NCBI GenBank assembly: GCA_023701385.1
Contig: JAMPXC010000025.1
Location: 1 to 45,896 of the forward strand
Source of the DNA: Pseudobdellovibrio sp.
GTDB lineage: Bacteria > Bdellovibrionota > Bdellovibrionia > Bdellovibrionales > Bdellovibrionaceae
Reading direction: 5' to 3'
DNA: 45,896 bases
Position numbers and translations under genes: made by a program. This document shows positions 7,924 through 16,751 of this stretch, one piece after another. A model generated the notes under the pieces. The model had not been told where the DNA came from, made no database searches, and was given only the letters and a program-made list of their open reading frames with translations. Numbering within the stretch: the stretch's first letter is position 1; the number at the start of each line of letters is the position of its first letter.

Positions 7924-9142
7924 GGATTTAAAGTTTAAATTCTGGTTGTCGGGACGCTTGTTATTTAACAAACAAATTCTATTTGGCGGTTCAGCGCCAT
8001 TATCTTTTTTAGGTTTAGTTTTAGGTGTAGCGGCGCTTGTGGCCAGTATGTCAGTGATGCGTGGTTTTGAAAGCTCACTGAAACAAGCCATGATCGATGT
8101 CACTAGTGATATTCAAATCATTAAAAAAGGAAAGTTGATTGAAAGCTGGGATGAGTTTTCTGCAGAAATTCAGAAAATTGACCCGAGCATTCAAAAATTA
8201 GCTAAGTTTGCTTACACCGAAGCGGTTATTGCCTCTAAGGGAAAAGTTTCAGGAGTATTAATTCAAGGTTTTGATTTTGAACAAGTTGGCGAAATTTTAA
8301 ACTTAAATTCGCGGGTGCGTGAAGGCAGTTTAAATTCTGCACCAGGAACTGTGGCCATCGGCCAAGGTTTAGCAAAACGTTATAGTTTAAAAGTAGGCGA
8401 TGAAGTTTATTTAGCGGTCTCTTTAGCTACACCTTTCGAAGATGATAATTTTAAACGCCAAGCTCAGGCTTTTAAAATCGCAGCCATTTTAGATTTTGGT
8501 AAAAATGACTGGAATGAAAGATTAGTGTTATCGCATCTTCCGGATTTTCAGGCACTCACACAAATCGGTGACCGTTATACTGGCGCTTTTGTTAAAATAA
8601 CTGATTCAGAAAAAGCGCCAGAATTATCTCATAAAATAGAAAATGAATTAGGCTCTAGATATGCAGTTTTAAACTGGTATGAAGTGAATAAAAACTTATT
8701 CAAAGCGGTAAAATACGAAAGTGTTGTGATCTTCTTTGTGGTGTTTTTAATCGTCGTTGTGGCTGCGTTTAATATTTCGAGCACATTGTATGTGTTAATT
8801 CGCCAGCGTTACCAAGATATTGCGATTTTAAAAGCTTTAGGTTCAACGCAAAGAAACATTCAGATCATCTTTGTTTTGCAGGGGTTATTTGTAGCGACCC
8901 TTGGGTGCTTGTGCGGTTTTTTTGTGGGCTATTTGCTATCGCAAGGTTTTATGTTTTTACAATCGCAGTACACTCTGATTTCTGGTTCAGTTTACAAAAT
9001 TGACCGTATTGATATTCGTTTAAGTTGGATTGATTTCTTTTTTATTTTTATCGCCACAACAACAGCGTGCTTGTTAGCCACTTACCCGCCGGCACGTAAA
9101 GGTAGCCGACTAACAGTGGTTGAAGGGTTACGGGAGGACTAG
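7907..9142 (+). CDS. LolC/LolE-family lipoprotein-release permease
   Basis: The 411-residue protein has the LolC/E layout: a first membrane helix at about residues 25-50 (LSFLGLVLGVAALVASMSVMRGFE is the family signature region), a periplasmic domain of about 200 residues, then three helices in the FtsX-type C-terminal domain. With LolD it extracts lipoproteins from the inner membrane and passes them to LolA. The GTG at 7907 overlaps prfB by 17 bases; an ATG at 7916 is an equally plausible start. lolD begins on the base after its stop codon. Only one permease gene is present here, so the complex may be a LolF-type homodimer unless a second gene lies elsewhere. Confidence 0.9.
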   Translation: MILMFKDLKFKFWLSGRLLFNKQILFGGSAPLSFLGLVLGVAALVASMSVMRGFESSLKQAMIDVTSDIQIIKKGKLIESWDEFSAEIQKIDPSIQKLAKFAYTEAVIASKGKVSGVLIQGFDFEQVGEILNLNSRVREGSLNSAPGTVAIGQGLAKRYSLKVGDEVYLAVSLATPFEDDNFKRQAQAFKIAAILDFGKNDWNERLVLSHLPDFQALTQIGDRYTGAFVKITDSEKAPELSHKIENELGSRYAVLNWYEVNKNLFKAVKYESVVIFFVVFLIVVVAAFNISSTLYVLIRQRYQDIAILKALGSTQRNIQIIFVLQGLFVATLGCLCGFFVGYLLSQGFMFLQSQYTLISGSVYKIDRIDIRLSWIDFFFIFIATTTACLLATYPPARKGSRLTVVEGLRED

Positions 9143-9811
9143 ATGATTCAAGTTCAAGGTTTAACTAAAAATTACATAACTGGTGCCTCACATGTTTCTG
9201 TTCTTCGCGGAGTGGATTTAAATATTCAAGCGGGTGAAGCGGTTTGTTTACTGGGTTCATCAGGTGCGGGAAAATCAACGCTTTTACAAATTTTAGGAAC
9301 TTTAGATCGTCCCACAGAGGGCCAAGTGCTTTTTGAAGGGGCTTCTTTATTTGAAAAATCAGATGACGAGTTAGCTTTATTTCGCAACGAGACAATGGGT
9401 TTTGTGTTCCAGTTTCATCATTTAATTCATGAGCTAAGTGCTTTAGAAAACGTCATGTTGCCGGGTTTATTGGCTAAACAACCGAAAGAAGAGACCAAAC
9501 AAAAAGCCTTAGAGTGGTTAGAGTTTATGGGGCTTCGCGATCGTGTTGACCATTATCCGAACCAATTAAGCGGTGGAGAGCTGCAAAGAGTGGCTATTGC
9601 CAGAGCATTAATTCGCAATCCGCGCATTTTGTTAGCAGATGAGCCTACAGGTAATTTAGATTCAGAAAATTCGGCTAAAATTCAGGGTCTATTCTTTGAG
9701 TTGCAAAAAAAGCTCGGATTGACTTTGATTGTCGTAACGCATGATCTGCAATTTGCGCAGGCGTTCTCGAAAATCTACCGCATGAAAGATGGCTATTTGA
9801 CATCAAACTAA
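9143..9811 (+). CDS. lolD: LolD, ATPase of the lipoprotein-release ABC transporter
   Basis: A complete 222-residue ABC ATPase: Walker A GSSGAGKS at residues 38-45, signature LSGGELQRVAIARAL, Walker B ILLADEPTGNLD and the switch histidine in VVTHD. These features and its size place it in the LolD/MacB-type subgroup (E. coli LolD has 233 residues). It powers detachment of outer-membrane lipoproteins from the inner membrane. It abuts the upstream permease gene with no gap (TAG then ATG), which supports a LolCE-LolD complex, and is followed 20 bases later by bamA, so outer membrane assembly functions are grouped. Confidence 0.93.
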   Translation: MIQVQGLTKNYITGASHVSVLRGVDLNIQAGEAVCLLGSSGAGKSTLLQILGTLDRPTEGQVLFEGASLFEKSDDELALFRNETMGFVFQFHHLIHELSALENVMLPGLLAKQPKEETKQKALEWLEFMGLRDRVDHYPNQLSGGELQRVAIARALIRNPRILLADEPTGNLDSENSAKIQGLFFELQKKLGLTLIVVTHDLQFAQAFSKIYRMKDGYLTSN

Positions 9812-9831
9812 AGTCTAGCTAGCCTTTTCTG

Positions 9832-12246
9832 GTGTTAAATAACTTATTAAAACAACTGAACTTTTTATTCTTCATCACGACGTTCACCATGGGCATTTTT
9901 ATGGTTCAGGCCGTCTCGGCGGAGCAGAGCAGATCAATTGCGGCGCAAGCTACAAAAACATCGGCGGCACAACCCAAACAAACGATCGCAGAAATCGAAG
10001 TCGTTGGTCTTAAAAAAATCGAAAAAGATGCGGTTTTAGGAAAGATCGTTTCTAAAGTTGGCGCGCAATTCGATCCGCAAAATGTAAAACAAGATATTCA
10101 AAATTTATTTGCGATGACTTATTTTATCCAAGTTGAAGTTTTAAAAGAAAACACAGCTAAAGGATTAAAATTAATCTACAAAATTGTCGAAAAACCTGTG
10201 GTGGCTGAAATCGTATTTGAAGGCCAATCAGAACTTAAAACTGAAGATCTAGAAACTCAATCAGGCTTAAAAACTTTTGAAGTTGTGAACAACGCTAAAA
10301 TTCAAACAGCGATTGATAAGTTATTAAAATACTACGAAGAAAAAGGCTATTACCTGGTTAAGATCGAACCAGTGATTGAAGATATTACTGCGGGCGAAAC
10401 TGTTCGTGTTAAATTTGTGATCACTGAAAACGATAAAGTTAAAGTTAAAAAAATCACTTTCATCGGTAACAAACAGTTAAAAGATAACCAATTAAAAGAC
10501 CGTTTATTCACAAAAGAAGCGGGCTTTTTCTCGGGCATGTCAAACTCTGGTTCTTTTAAACAAGAAGCTTTTGACCAAGACATTCAGGTTTTAAAATACA
10601 TCTACTGGAACCAAGGCTTCTTACAAGTTAAGATCGACCGCCCATTAGTGACTGTAACTCCAGATAAAAAATCAATCTACATCACATACCACATCGAAGA
10701 GGGTGAACAGTACTATGTCGGTGAAGTTGATTTTTCGGGCGATTTATTATTCCCGAAATCTGAGCTTTATGATGCGGTAAAAATCAAAGATAACGGCATC
10801 TTCTCAGTCGAAGTTATGCGTAAAGATATCACTGACCTTCAAGCGAAGTACGGTGACTTAGGTTACGCTTTTGCCAACGTTATTCCTCGTTACAACTTTC
10901 GTGATTCAGACAAAAAAGTTGATTTAGTGTTTGAGTTTGAAAAAGGTAACAAAGTTTACTTCGGTGATATCATCGTTTCTGGTAATAGCAAAACACGTGA
11001 TAAAGTCGTTCGCCGCGAATTAAAAATCGAAGAGGGTGAACTTTACAACGAAACTCGCAAACGTTTATCGCAAGAAAATATCCAGCGTTTGGGTTTCTTT
11101 GAAGAAGTGAACTTTAAAACAAGCACGCCTCCAGAAAAACCAGATCAGTTAAATATCGAAATCGTGGTTAAAGAACGTAATACGGGTCAAATTCAGTTAA
11201 CGGCAGCTTACGGTAACACGCAAGGTTTCAGTCTTGGTGGATCCATTCAGCAAAACAACTTTCGTGGTCTCGGTCAGTCTTTAGAGGCGCGTATCGATGC
11301 TTCGAAAAACCGTCAGGATTATAAATTAGGTTTAACTGATCCTTACTTCTTAGACACAAAATGGTCATCAGGCTTTGATTTATTCTATATCGAAAATAAG
11401 GCGCGTATTAACTACGACATCCGTAAAACGGGTGGTAATTTACGTTTTGGTCACCCGGTTTACGGGGATTACACACGTGCTTATGTGAGATACCGTTTAG
11501 ATAAAACGGAGTTATTCGAAAATGAAAACACTGATCCGTTGATCTTTCCTTTAGATACAGCTCGTGGTGTGACTTCAGCTTTGCAAACGACTTTAGAATA
11601 CGATTCACGTAATGACCGTGGTGAGCCGTCTAAAGGGATCTATACTGATATTAGTTATGAGCGCACAGGTTTTGGTGGCGACTTAAAATACCAAGAAATT
11701 TCAACGCGTTTTAAATTTTTCCATAATTTATTCTGGGATGTGGTGTGGAGAAATAATATTTCTTACTCAAATATCCAACCCTTAGAAAAAGGCGGAACAG
11801 TACCGTTCTCTGAAACTTACCAATTAGGCGGCCCTTACACACTTCGTGGTTTCGGTTCATCAGGTGTAGGTAAACGTGTGTTTTCACAACTTCGTTATAA
11901 TGCACTTAACGATGTTAATTCACCATTCTACCGTCCAGGGATTTCAGAAGCTGACCGCCAAAGAGCTGCAAATCTGATCGTCGGTGGTACAAAACAATTA
12001 TTATTCCAAACTGAGCTTCAATTCCCACTGATTAAAGAAGCGGGCTTAAGCGGTGTGGCGTTCTACGATATCGGTCAGGCCGAAGACGAGATCGTTTCGT
12101 CGAAATTTTTAAGTGACGTAGGTATTGGTTTTAGATGGAAGTCACCACTAGGGATTTTACGTTTCGAGTGGGGTTGGCCAGTACAAACGGATGAATTCAA
12201 TAGCGACTCGGTAAACTTCGAGTTCTCTATCGGACCTCCGTTTTAA
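9832..12246 (+). CDS. bamA: Outer membrane protein assembly factor BamA
   Basis: This 804-residue protein begins at a GTG and has a signal peptide ending near AVSAEQ (residue 31). Five POTRA domains occupy roughly residues 45-450, each with the pattern of a conserved VxFxGN-type strand (KITFIGNKQL, GDIIVSGNSKT). A beta barrel fills the rest, with the family loop motif QLGGPYTLRGFGSSGVG near residue 665 and a C-terminal phenylalanine. BamA inserts beta-barrel proteins into the outer membrane. Length equals that of E. coli BamA (810). It is followed by the chaperone gene skp, the usual neighbour. No Shine-Dalgarno sequence precedes the GTG, and no better start is available. Confidence 0.96.
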   Translation: MLNNLLKQLNFLFFITTFTMGIFMVQAVSAEQSRSIAAQATKTSAAQPKQTIAEIEVVGLKKIEKDAVLGKIVSKVGAQFDPQNVKQDIQNLFAMTYFIQVEVLKENTAKGLKLIYKIVEKPVVAEIVFEGQSELKTEDLETQSGLKTFEVVNNAKIQTAIDKLLKYYEEKGYYLVKIEPVIEDITAGETVRVKFVITENDKVKVKKITFIGNKQLKDNQLKDRLFTKEAGFFSGMSNSGSFKQEAFDQDIQVLKYIYWNQGFLQVKIDRPLVTVTPDKKSIYITYHIEEGEQYYVGEVDFSGDLLFPKSELYDAVKIKDNGIFSVEVMRKDITDLQAKYGDLGYAFANVIPRYNFRDSDKKVDLVFEFEKGNKVYFGDIIVSGNSKTRDKVVRRELKIEEGELYNETRKRLSQENIQRLGFFEEVNFKTSTPPEKPDQLNIEIVVKERNTGQIQLTAAYGNTQGFSLGGSIQQNNFRGLGQSLEARIDASKNRQDYKLGLTDPYFLDTKWSSGFDLFYIENKARINYDIRKTGGNLRFGHPVYGDYTRAYVRYRLDKTELFENENTDPLIFPLDTARGVTSALQTTLEYDSRNDRGEPSKGIYTDISYERTGFGGDLKYQEISTRFKFFHNLFWDVVWRNNISYSNIQPLEKGGTVPFSETYQLGGPYTLRGFGSSGVGKRVFSQLRYNALNDVNSPFYRPGISEADRQRAANLIVGGTKQLLFQTELQFPLIKEAGLSGVAFYDIGQAEDEIVSSKFLSDVGIGFRWKSPLGILRFEWGWPVQTDEFNSDSVNFEFSIGPPF

Positions 12247-12291
12247 TAATTTAAATTAATTTACAAACTTTTTATTTTTAAAGGAGATAAA

Positions 12292-12813
12292 ATGAAAAAA
12301 AACATGTTCACAACTATGATCGCAGCTTTAGTAATGATGTTTGCAATGTCGGCTCACGCTGAATTCAAAATGGGTTACGTAGACGTACAAGAAGTTATCA
12401 AAAATTCTAAAGCCGGTAAAAAAGCTTTCGAAGACTTAAAAAAAGACCAAGAAAAGAAAAACAAAGAATTAGAAAAGAAAAAAGCTGACGTAGAAAAAAT
12501 GCGTGAAGATATCGAGAAAAAGCGTTCAGTTTTATCTGAAGAAGCTTTCGGTAAAAAAGCTCAAGAGCTTCAAGAAGAAATGATGAAATTCAACCAAGGT
12601 GCGCAAAAAGCTCAAGCTGAGTTAGCTAAAAAAGAAAATGATTTAGTGGCTCCTATCGTTGATAAAATCAAAAAAATTATCGAAAAAGTAGCTAAAGACA
12701 AAGGTCTTTCTATGGTTATCCAATCTAGCCAAGCAACTCCAATCGTAGTTTACGCAGCTTCTGAAGTTAACGTAACTAACGACGTATTAACTGCTTTTGA
12801 TAAAGAGAAATAG
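12292..12813 (+). CDS. skp: Periplasmic chaperone Skp/OmpH
   Basis: The 173-residue product has a signal peptide (MKKNMFTTMIAALVMMFAMSAHA) and a mature domain opening with FKMGYVDVQEVIKNSKAGKKA, the usual Skp/OmpH N-terminal strand and helix. A Lys/Glu-rich coiled-coil of about 80 residues follows, forming the tentacles that hold unfolded outer membrane proteins. A strong ribosome site (AAAGGAG) sits 6 bases before the ATG. It lies between bamA and lpxA. In many proteobacteria lpxD and fabZ lie between skp and lpxA, but they are absent here. Confidence 0.92.
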   Translation: MKKNMFTTMIAALVMMFAMSAHAEFKMGYVDVQEVIKNSKAGKKAFEDLKKDQEKKNKELEKKKADVEKMREDIEKKRSVLSEEAFGKKAQELQEEMMKFNQGAQKAQAELAKKENDLVAPIVDKIKKIIEKVAKDKGLSMVIQSSQATPIVVYAASEVNVTNDVLTAFDKEK

Positions 12814-12833
12814 TTTCTAGACTTAAGGTTATT

Positions 12834-13652
12834 ATGAAAATTCATCCATCGTCGGTCATTTCGGCCGACGTGAAGTTAGAAGAAGATGTAGAGATCGGAC
12901 CTTACTGTAATATTCAAGGTCACGTAAAAATCGGCAAAGGCACTTTTATCGAAGGTCACTGCACGATCGGATCTCGTTACGGTATCGTTGAAATCGGTAA
13001 GAATAACCACATTCTTCCAGGCGCTGTGATCGGTGGACCTCCGCAAGATATCAGTTACAAAAATGAAGCTACAAAATTAATTATCGGTGATAACAACGTT
13101 ATCCGTGAATTCACAACATTCAACTTAGCAACGTCAAAAGGTGATGGTATTACGCAAATCGGTAATAACTGCTACTTTATGGCGTACTCGCACGTTGGGC
13201 ACGATTGTAAGATCGGTAACAACGTGATCGTTGCGAATAACTCGCACTTCGGTGGTCACTGCGAAGTTGAAGACAACGTAGTGATTGGTGGGGTTTGTGC
13301 CTTTAACCAATTTTCTAAAATCGGACGTTATTCATTTGTGGCAGGTTCTTCAATCGTCAATAAAGACATTCTTCCGTTTTCGCGCGCGCAAGGTAACTAT
13401 GCCGTTGTTCGTGCGACAAACAAAGTAGGTCTTTTACGTAAAGGTTTTTCAAAAGAAGAAGTAGCGAATGTGCATAAAGCCATTCGCATTATTATTATGG
13501 GTTCAGGCACTGTAGATGAAGCGTTAGCTCGCATTGAAAGTGAATGTAAACCTTCAGAAAATATCGCGACTTTAGTGCATTTCGTAAAATCATCTAAACG
13601 TGGTATCGCCATTCATCGTCAGAACGCTTCTGGCGGCGGGATCGAAGAGTAA
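12834..13652 (+). CDS. lpxA: LpxA, UDP-GlcNAc (or diamino analogue) acyltransferase
   Basis: Hexapeptide repeats (I-x-G-x-x-x form) build a left-handed beta helix over residues 1-190, followed by the alpha-helical LpxA C-terminal domain. SHVGHDC near residue 122 carries the catalytic histidine (His125 in E. coli, in HIAHDC). The enzyme adds the first hydroxyacyl chain of lipid A. In the substrate loop, E. coli NIEGLKRRGF becomes NKVGLLRKGF, so the position of Glu200 is Val; this may reflect a different sugar substrate. The next gene is a GnnA-like oxidoreductase, which suggests a 3-amino sugar substrate. A TAGACT element and AAGG lie just upstream of the ATG. Confidence 0.93.
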   Translation: MKIHPSSVISADVKLEEDVEIGPYCNIQGHVKIGKGTFIEGHCTIGSRYGIVEIGKNNHILPGAVIGGPPQDISYKNEATKLIIGDNNVIREFTTFNLATSKGDGITQIGNNCYFMAYSHVGHDCKIGNNVIVANNSHFGGHCEVEDNVVIGGVCAFNQFSKIGRYSFVAGSSIVNKDILPFSRAQGNYAVVRATNKVGLLRKGFSKEEVANVHKAIRIIIMGSGTVDEALARIESECKPSENIATLVHFVKSSKRGIAIHRQNASGGGIEE

Positions 13653-13654
13653 TT

Positions 13655-14599
13655 ATGTCAAGCAAGCCTACAGGCGCAGCCCCTAACAAGCTTCGTGGTG
13701 CAGTTATTGGTGTTGGTTATTTAGGTAACTTTCACGCACAAAAAGTAAAAGGTTCTGAGAACGCAACATTAGTTGGTGTTTTTGACCAGTATGCGCCTCA
13801 GGCTGAAAAAATCGGCGGTGAGTTAGGTGTTAAAGCTTTCAAATCGTTAGAAGAAATTCCATCACAAGTGGATTTCGTAACGATTGCAGCGGCCACTCAA
13901 GCTCACTACGATTTAGCGGCGTTCTTTTTAAAAAATAATATTCCAACTTTAGTTGAAAAACCAATTGCGGCAACAGCTGCCCAAGGTTACGAACTTTCAG
14001 CACTCGCTCGTAAAAACAATGTGATTTTTTCGGTAGGGCACATTGAGCGTTTTAATCCGTCTTATAAAATCGTTAAAGATTCAGCCACGAAGACAAAATA
14101 CTTTGAAATCAACCGTTTAGCTCCGTTTCGTGCCCGTGGTGCTGACGTGAGTGTACTTCACGATCTAATGATTCACGATTTAGATTTAGTGCAGTTCTTA
14201 TTTAATTCTGACATTGAAAAGTTTATGGTTTATGGCCACAAATTTATTAAAGATACCATTGATGATGTGTCTGTGCGTTTACAGTTAAAATCTGGCGTGC
14301 AAATCACAATCAACAATTCGCGTTTAAACCCAACGATTGTTCGTAATTACCGTGCGGTTCAACAAGACCGTACAATTTATGTAAATACAGCAACGCTTGA
14401 AGGTGAAATCTTAACTGGCGAAGCAAACGATCCATTCTATAAGACAGAAAAGTTCAACATAGAAAAAGTGGATGCTTTAAATCTTGAGATTAATCATTTT
14501 ATCCGTGCGGTTAAAAAAGAAGTTTCTGTGGCGATCACAGGTGATGAGGCCAGTCTTGCTTTAGCCAATATCGAAAAGATCTTAGCGGAGATCAAATAG
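13655..14599 (+). CDS. Gfo/Idh/MocA oxidoreductase, GnnA-like
   Basis: This 314-residue enzyme has an N-terminal Rossmann fold (AVIGVGYLGNFHAQ), the family EKPIA motif near residue 98 with the catalytic lysine, GHIERFNP, and HDLMIHDLDLVQF with the second catalytic histidine. In Acidithiobacillus and Leptospira, GnnA oxidises the 3-OH of UDP-GlcNAc and GnnB aminates it, so that LpxA makes an amide-linked lipid A. The location directly between lpxA and lpxB matches gnnA. The aminotransferase gnnB is not in the window. Bdellovibrio lipid A is reported to contain 2,3-diaminoglucose, which fits. The enzyme class is secure; the GnnA assignment is inference from context. Confidence 0.75.
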   Translation: MSSKPTGAAPNKLRGAVIGVGYLGNFHAQKVKGSENATLVGVFDQYAPQAEKIGGELGVKAFKSLEEIPSQVDFVTIAAATQAHYDLAAFFLKNNIPTLVEKPIAATAAQGYELSALARKNNVIFSVGHIERFNPSYKIVKDSATKTKYFEINRLAPFRARGADVSVLHDLMIHDLDLVQFLFNSDIEKFMVYGHKFIKDTIDDVSVRLQLKSGVQITINNSRLNPTIVRNYRAVQQDRTIYVNTATLEGEILTGEANDPFYKTEKFNIEKVDALNLEINHFIRAVKKEVSVAITGDEASLALANIEKILAEIK

Positions 14600-15774
14600 T
14601 GACGACGCCGAAGCCACAGATCATGATGGTGGCCGCCGAAGCTTCAAGTGCAACGTATGCACTTAAGCTTATGAAGTACTGGAAAGAAAATAATATCGAC
14701 GTAGAAATCTCTGGTGTGGGTTCACAAGCCATGGAAGATTTCGGCATGCGCCGTTTAGGTAAATCTGAAGAAATGGCCGTTGTGGGTATTGCGGAAGTGA
14801 TTGCTCACTACAAAGATCTAAAAGCTGTTTTTGAAAAATTAGTCGAAGAAGCCATTCGCATTAAACCTAAGTTTTTACTTTTAATGGATTACCCGGATTT
14901 CAATTTAAAGTTAGCTAAAACTTTAAAAGCAAAACTCGGCGAACACGGGATTAAGGTATTTTATTATATCTCACCGCAAGTATGGGCCTGGAGAAAAGGT
15001 CGTATTTTTGATATTAAAAAATACTGCGATAAAGTATTTTTATTATTTCCGTTTGAAAAAGACTTCTATGAACAGCATCAAGTGCCGTATGAATTTGTTG
15101 GACATCCGCTGTTAGAAGATCTTGATCCTAAGTTATTAGACCCGCAGCAAATTGAACTGGCGCGCGGAAAATACGGTATTACTCCGAATGAACGAGTCTT
15201 AGCTTTAATGCCGGGTTCACGTAAAGGTGAAATCGAGCTTAACTTCGGTGTGCAGCTTGAAGTGGCTCGCGCGTTAGCTAAGAAATACGATTTTTTACGT
15301 GTTATGATTTTAGTCGCTCCAACACTGACTAAAGAATACATCAATGATTTTGTCGTTGAAAAATTAGACTACAAAATGCCGTACATCTTAGTGCAAGATG
15401 ACCCAAATAAAATGATTTCGCTGGCGCACTATGTTTTAGCAACCTCAGGCACAGCTACACTTATGGTGGGATTACTGCAAAAACCGATGGTGATCATGTA
15501 TCGCTTAAAATGGATCACCGGCGTTATCGGAAAACTGCTAGTTCGTGGTATTCGCTTTTTTGGTTTAGTGAATCTGATTATGGATGAAGAAGTAGTGCCA
15601 GAGCGTATGCAAAGTGCTGCTGATACTGAGAAACTTATCCCATTACTTGAAAAATATATTAACGATGAAGCATTTACCAAAGCGACCATTGCAAAGCTTG
15701 CGCAAGTGCAATTTAAGTTAGGTGATGTTGGAGCTACCCAGCGCGTAGGCCAGGCGTTAGCTAAGTACTTATGA
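14599..15774 (+). CDS. lpxB: LpxB, lipid A disaccharide synthase
   Basis: The 391-residue protein is close in length to E. coli LpxB (382) and carries its family 19 glycosyltransferase signatures: MMVAAEASSATYALKLMK at the start, FLLLMDYPDFNLKLAK, YYISPQVWAWRKGR near residue 120 and LALMPGSRKGEIE near residue 205. It joins UDP-2,3-diacyl-glucosamine to lipid X to form the beta-1,6 disaccharide at the inner membrane. The GTG start shares one base with the upstream TAG, and its stop overlaps the lpxK ATG (ATGA), so translation of the three genes is coupled. Confidence 0.95.
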   Translation: MTTPKPQIMMVAAEASSATYALKLMKYWKENNIDVEISGVGSQAMEDFGMRRLGKSEEMAVVGIAEVIAHYKDLKAVFEKLVEEAIRIKPKFLLLMDYPDFNLKLAKTLKAKLGEHGIKVFYYISPQVWAWRKGRIFDIKKYCDKVFLLFPFEKDFYEQHQVPYEFVGHPLLEDLDPKLLDPQQIELARGKYGITPNERVLALMPGSRKGEIELNFGVQLEVARALAKKYDFLRVMILVAPTLTKEYINDFVVEKLDYKMPYILVQDDPNKMISLAHYVLATSGTATLMVGLLQKPMVIMYRLKWITGVIGKLLVRGIRFFGLVNLIMDEEVVPERMQSAADTEKLIPLLEKYINDEAFTKATIAKLAQVQFKLGDVGATQRVGQALAKYL

Positions 15775-16751
15775 AATACTTAAATCCCTACCGTTTAGCA
15801 GTAGATACGAAAAATCTTTTTTACGAAAAAGGTTGGTTAAAGCCACAGGCTTTTAATATTCCGGTAATCTCGGTAGGGAATCTCACAACCGGCGGTACCG
15901 GAAAAACTCCGGTCGTCTTAGAGTTAATTGCTTTACTCAAAGATAAATCAATTCTCGTTGTTTCTAAAAGTTATAAAGCTAAACTTCCACAACCAGCAGA
16001 AGTGACTGAAGAAAATTTAAAACATACGTTTATGTATGGCGATGAACCGTGTTTAATCAAAAAAATGGCTCCACACGTAAAAGTATGGAGTGGGCCACAT
16101 AAGACAGACACTGTTGAATTTGCGCTTGAGTATTACCAGTTTAATAAAATTAAAGTGGATGTGGTGATCGTTGATGATGCGTTTTCACATCGCGCTTTAA
16201 AACGCGATTTAGATATTGTGTTGATTGATGTTTCGCAACCGATGTCGCATTACCGTTTACTGCCACTCGGGCATTTACGTGAAGATTTAGAAGAGGTTTT
16301 TAGATCACAATTAGTGATTTTGACAAAAACTAATAATGCCAACTCTGAAACTTTAAAGTTCTTTCAAGAGTTTTTATCGGCTAAGAAACACCCATTTATC
16401 GAATCACAGGCTATTTCAACAGTGAATGCTGAGAGTAAGAAGATTTTCGTGTATTCGGCCATCGGTAACCCGGGTCAGCTAAAGGCTAACTTACAAAAAT
16501 CAGGTTACATTGTGGTTAATCATTTAGAATTTCCGGATCATCATCCGTTTTCAGAATCAGAGCAAAAAGATATTTTAAAACAATGGCAAAGTAAATATGC
16601 CGATAGTATTCTGTGCGCCACGGAAAAAGACCTGGTTAAAGTGACCCATGCTGAATTGCGTGCGCAAACCCGGGCCATCGCCTTAAAACTTCAGTTTTCG
16701 ACCCAAGATAAGGATATGCTAAATGCGAAAATTAGCCAGATCAGTAAGTAG
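15771..16751 (+). CDS. lpxK: LpxK, tetraacyldisaccharide 4'-kinase
   Basis: The 326-residue length matches E. coli LpxK (328). The Walker A motif GNLTTGGTGKTP lies at residues 36-47, and VDVVIVDDAFSHRALKRDLDI holds the acidic pair that coordinates magnesium. LpxK phosphorylates the 4' position of the lipid A disaccharide in the inner leaflet. Bdellovibrio bacteriovorus lipid A is described as phosphate-free in its final form, so if this organism is similar the phosphate would have to be removed or replaced later. The gene overlaps lpxB by 4 bases and the next gene by 29 bases. Confidence 0.93.
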   Translation: MKYLNPYRLAVDTKNLFYEKGWLKPQAFNIPVISVGNLTTGGTGKTPVVLELIALLKDKSILVVSKSYKAKLPQPAEVTEENLKHTFMYGDEPCLIKKMAPHVKVWSGPHKTDTVEFALEYYQFNKIKVDVVIVDDAFSHRALKRDLDIVLIDVSQPMSHYRLLPLGHLREDLEEVFRSQLVILTKTNNANSETLKFFQEFLSAKKHPFIESQAISTVNAESKKIFVYSAIGNPGQLKANLQKSGYIVVNHLEFPDHHPFSESEQKDILKQWQSKYADSILCATEKDLVKVTHAELRAQTRAIALKLQFSTQDKDMLNAKISQISK

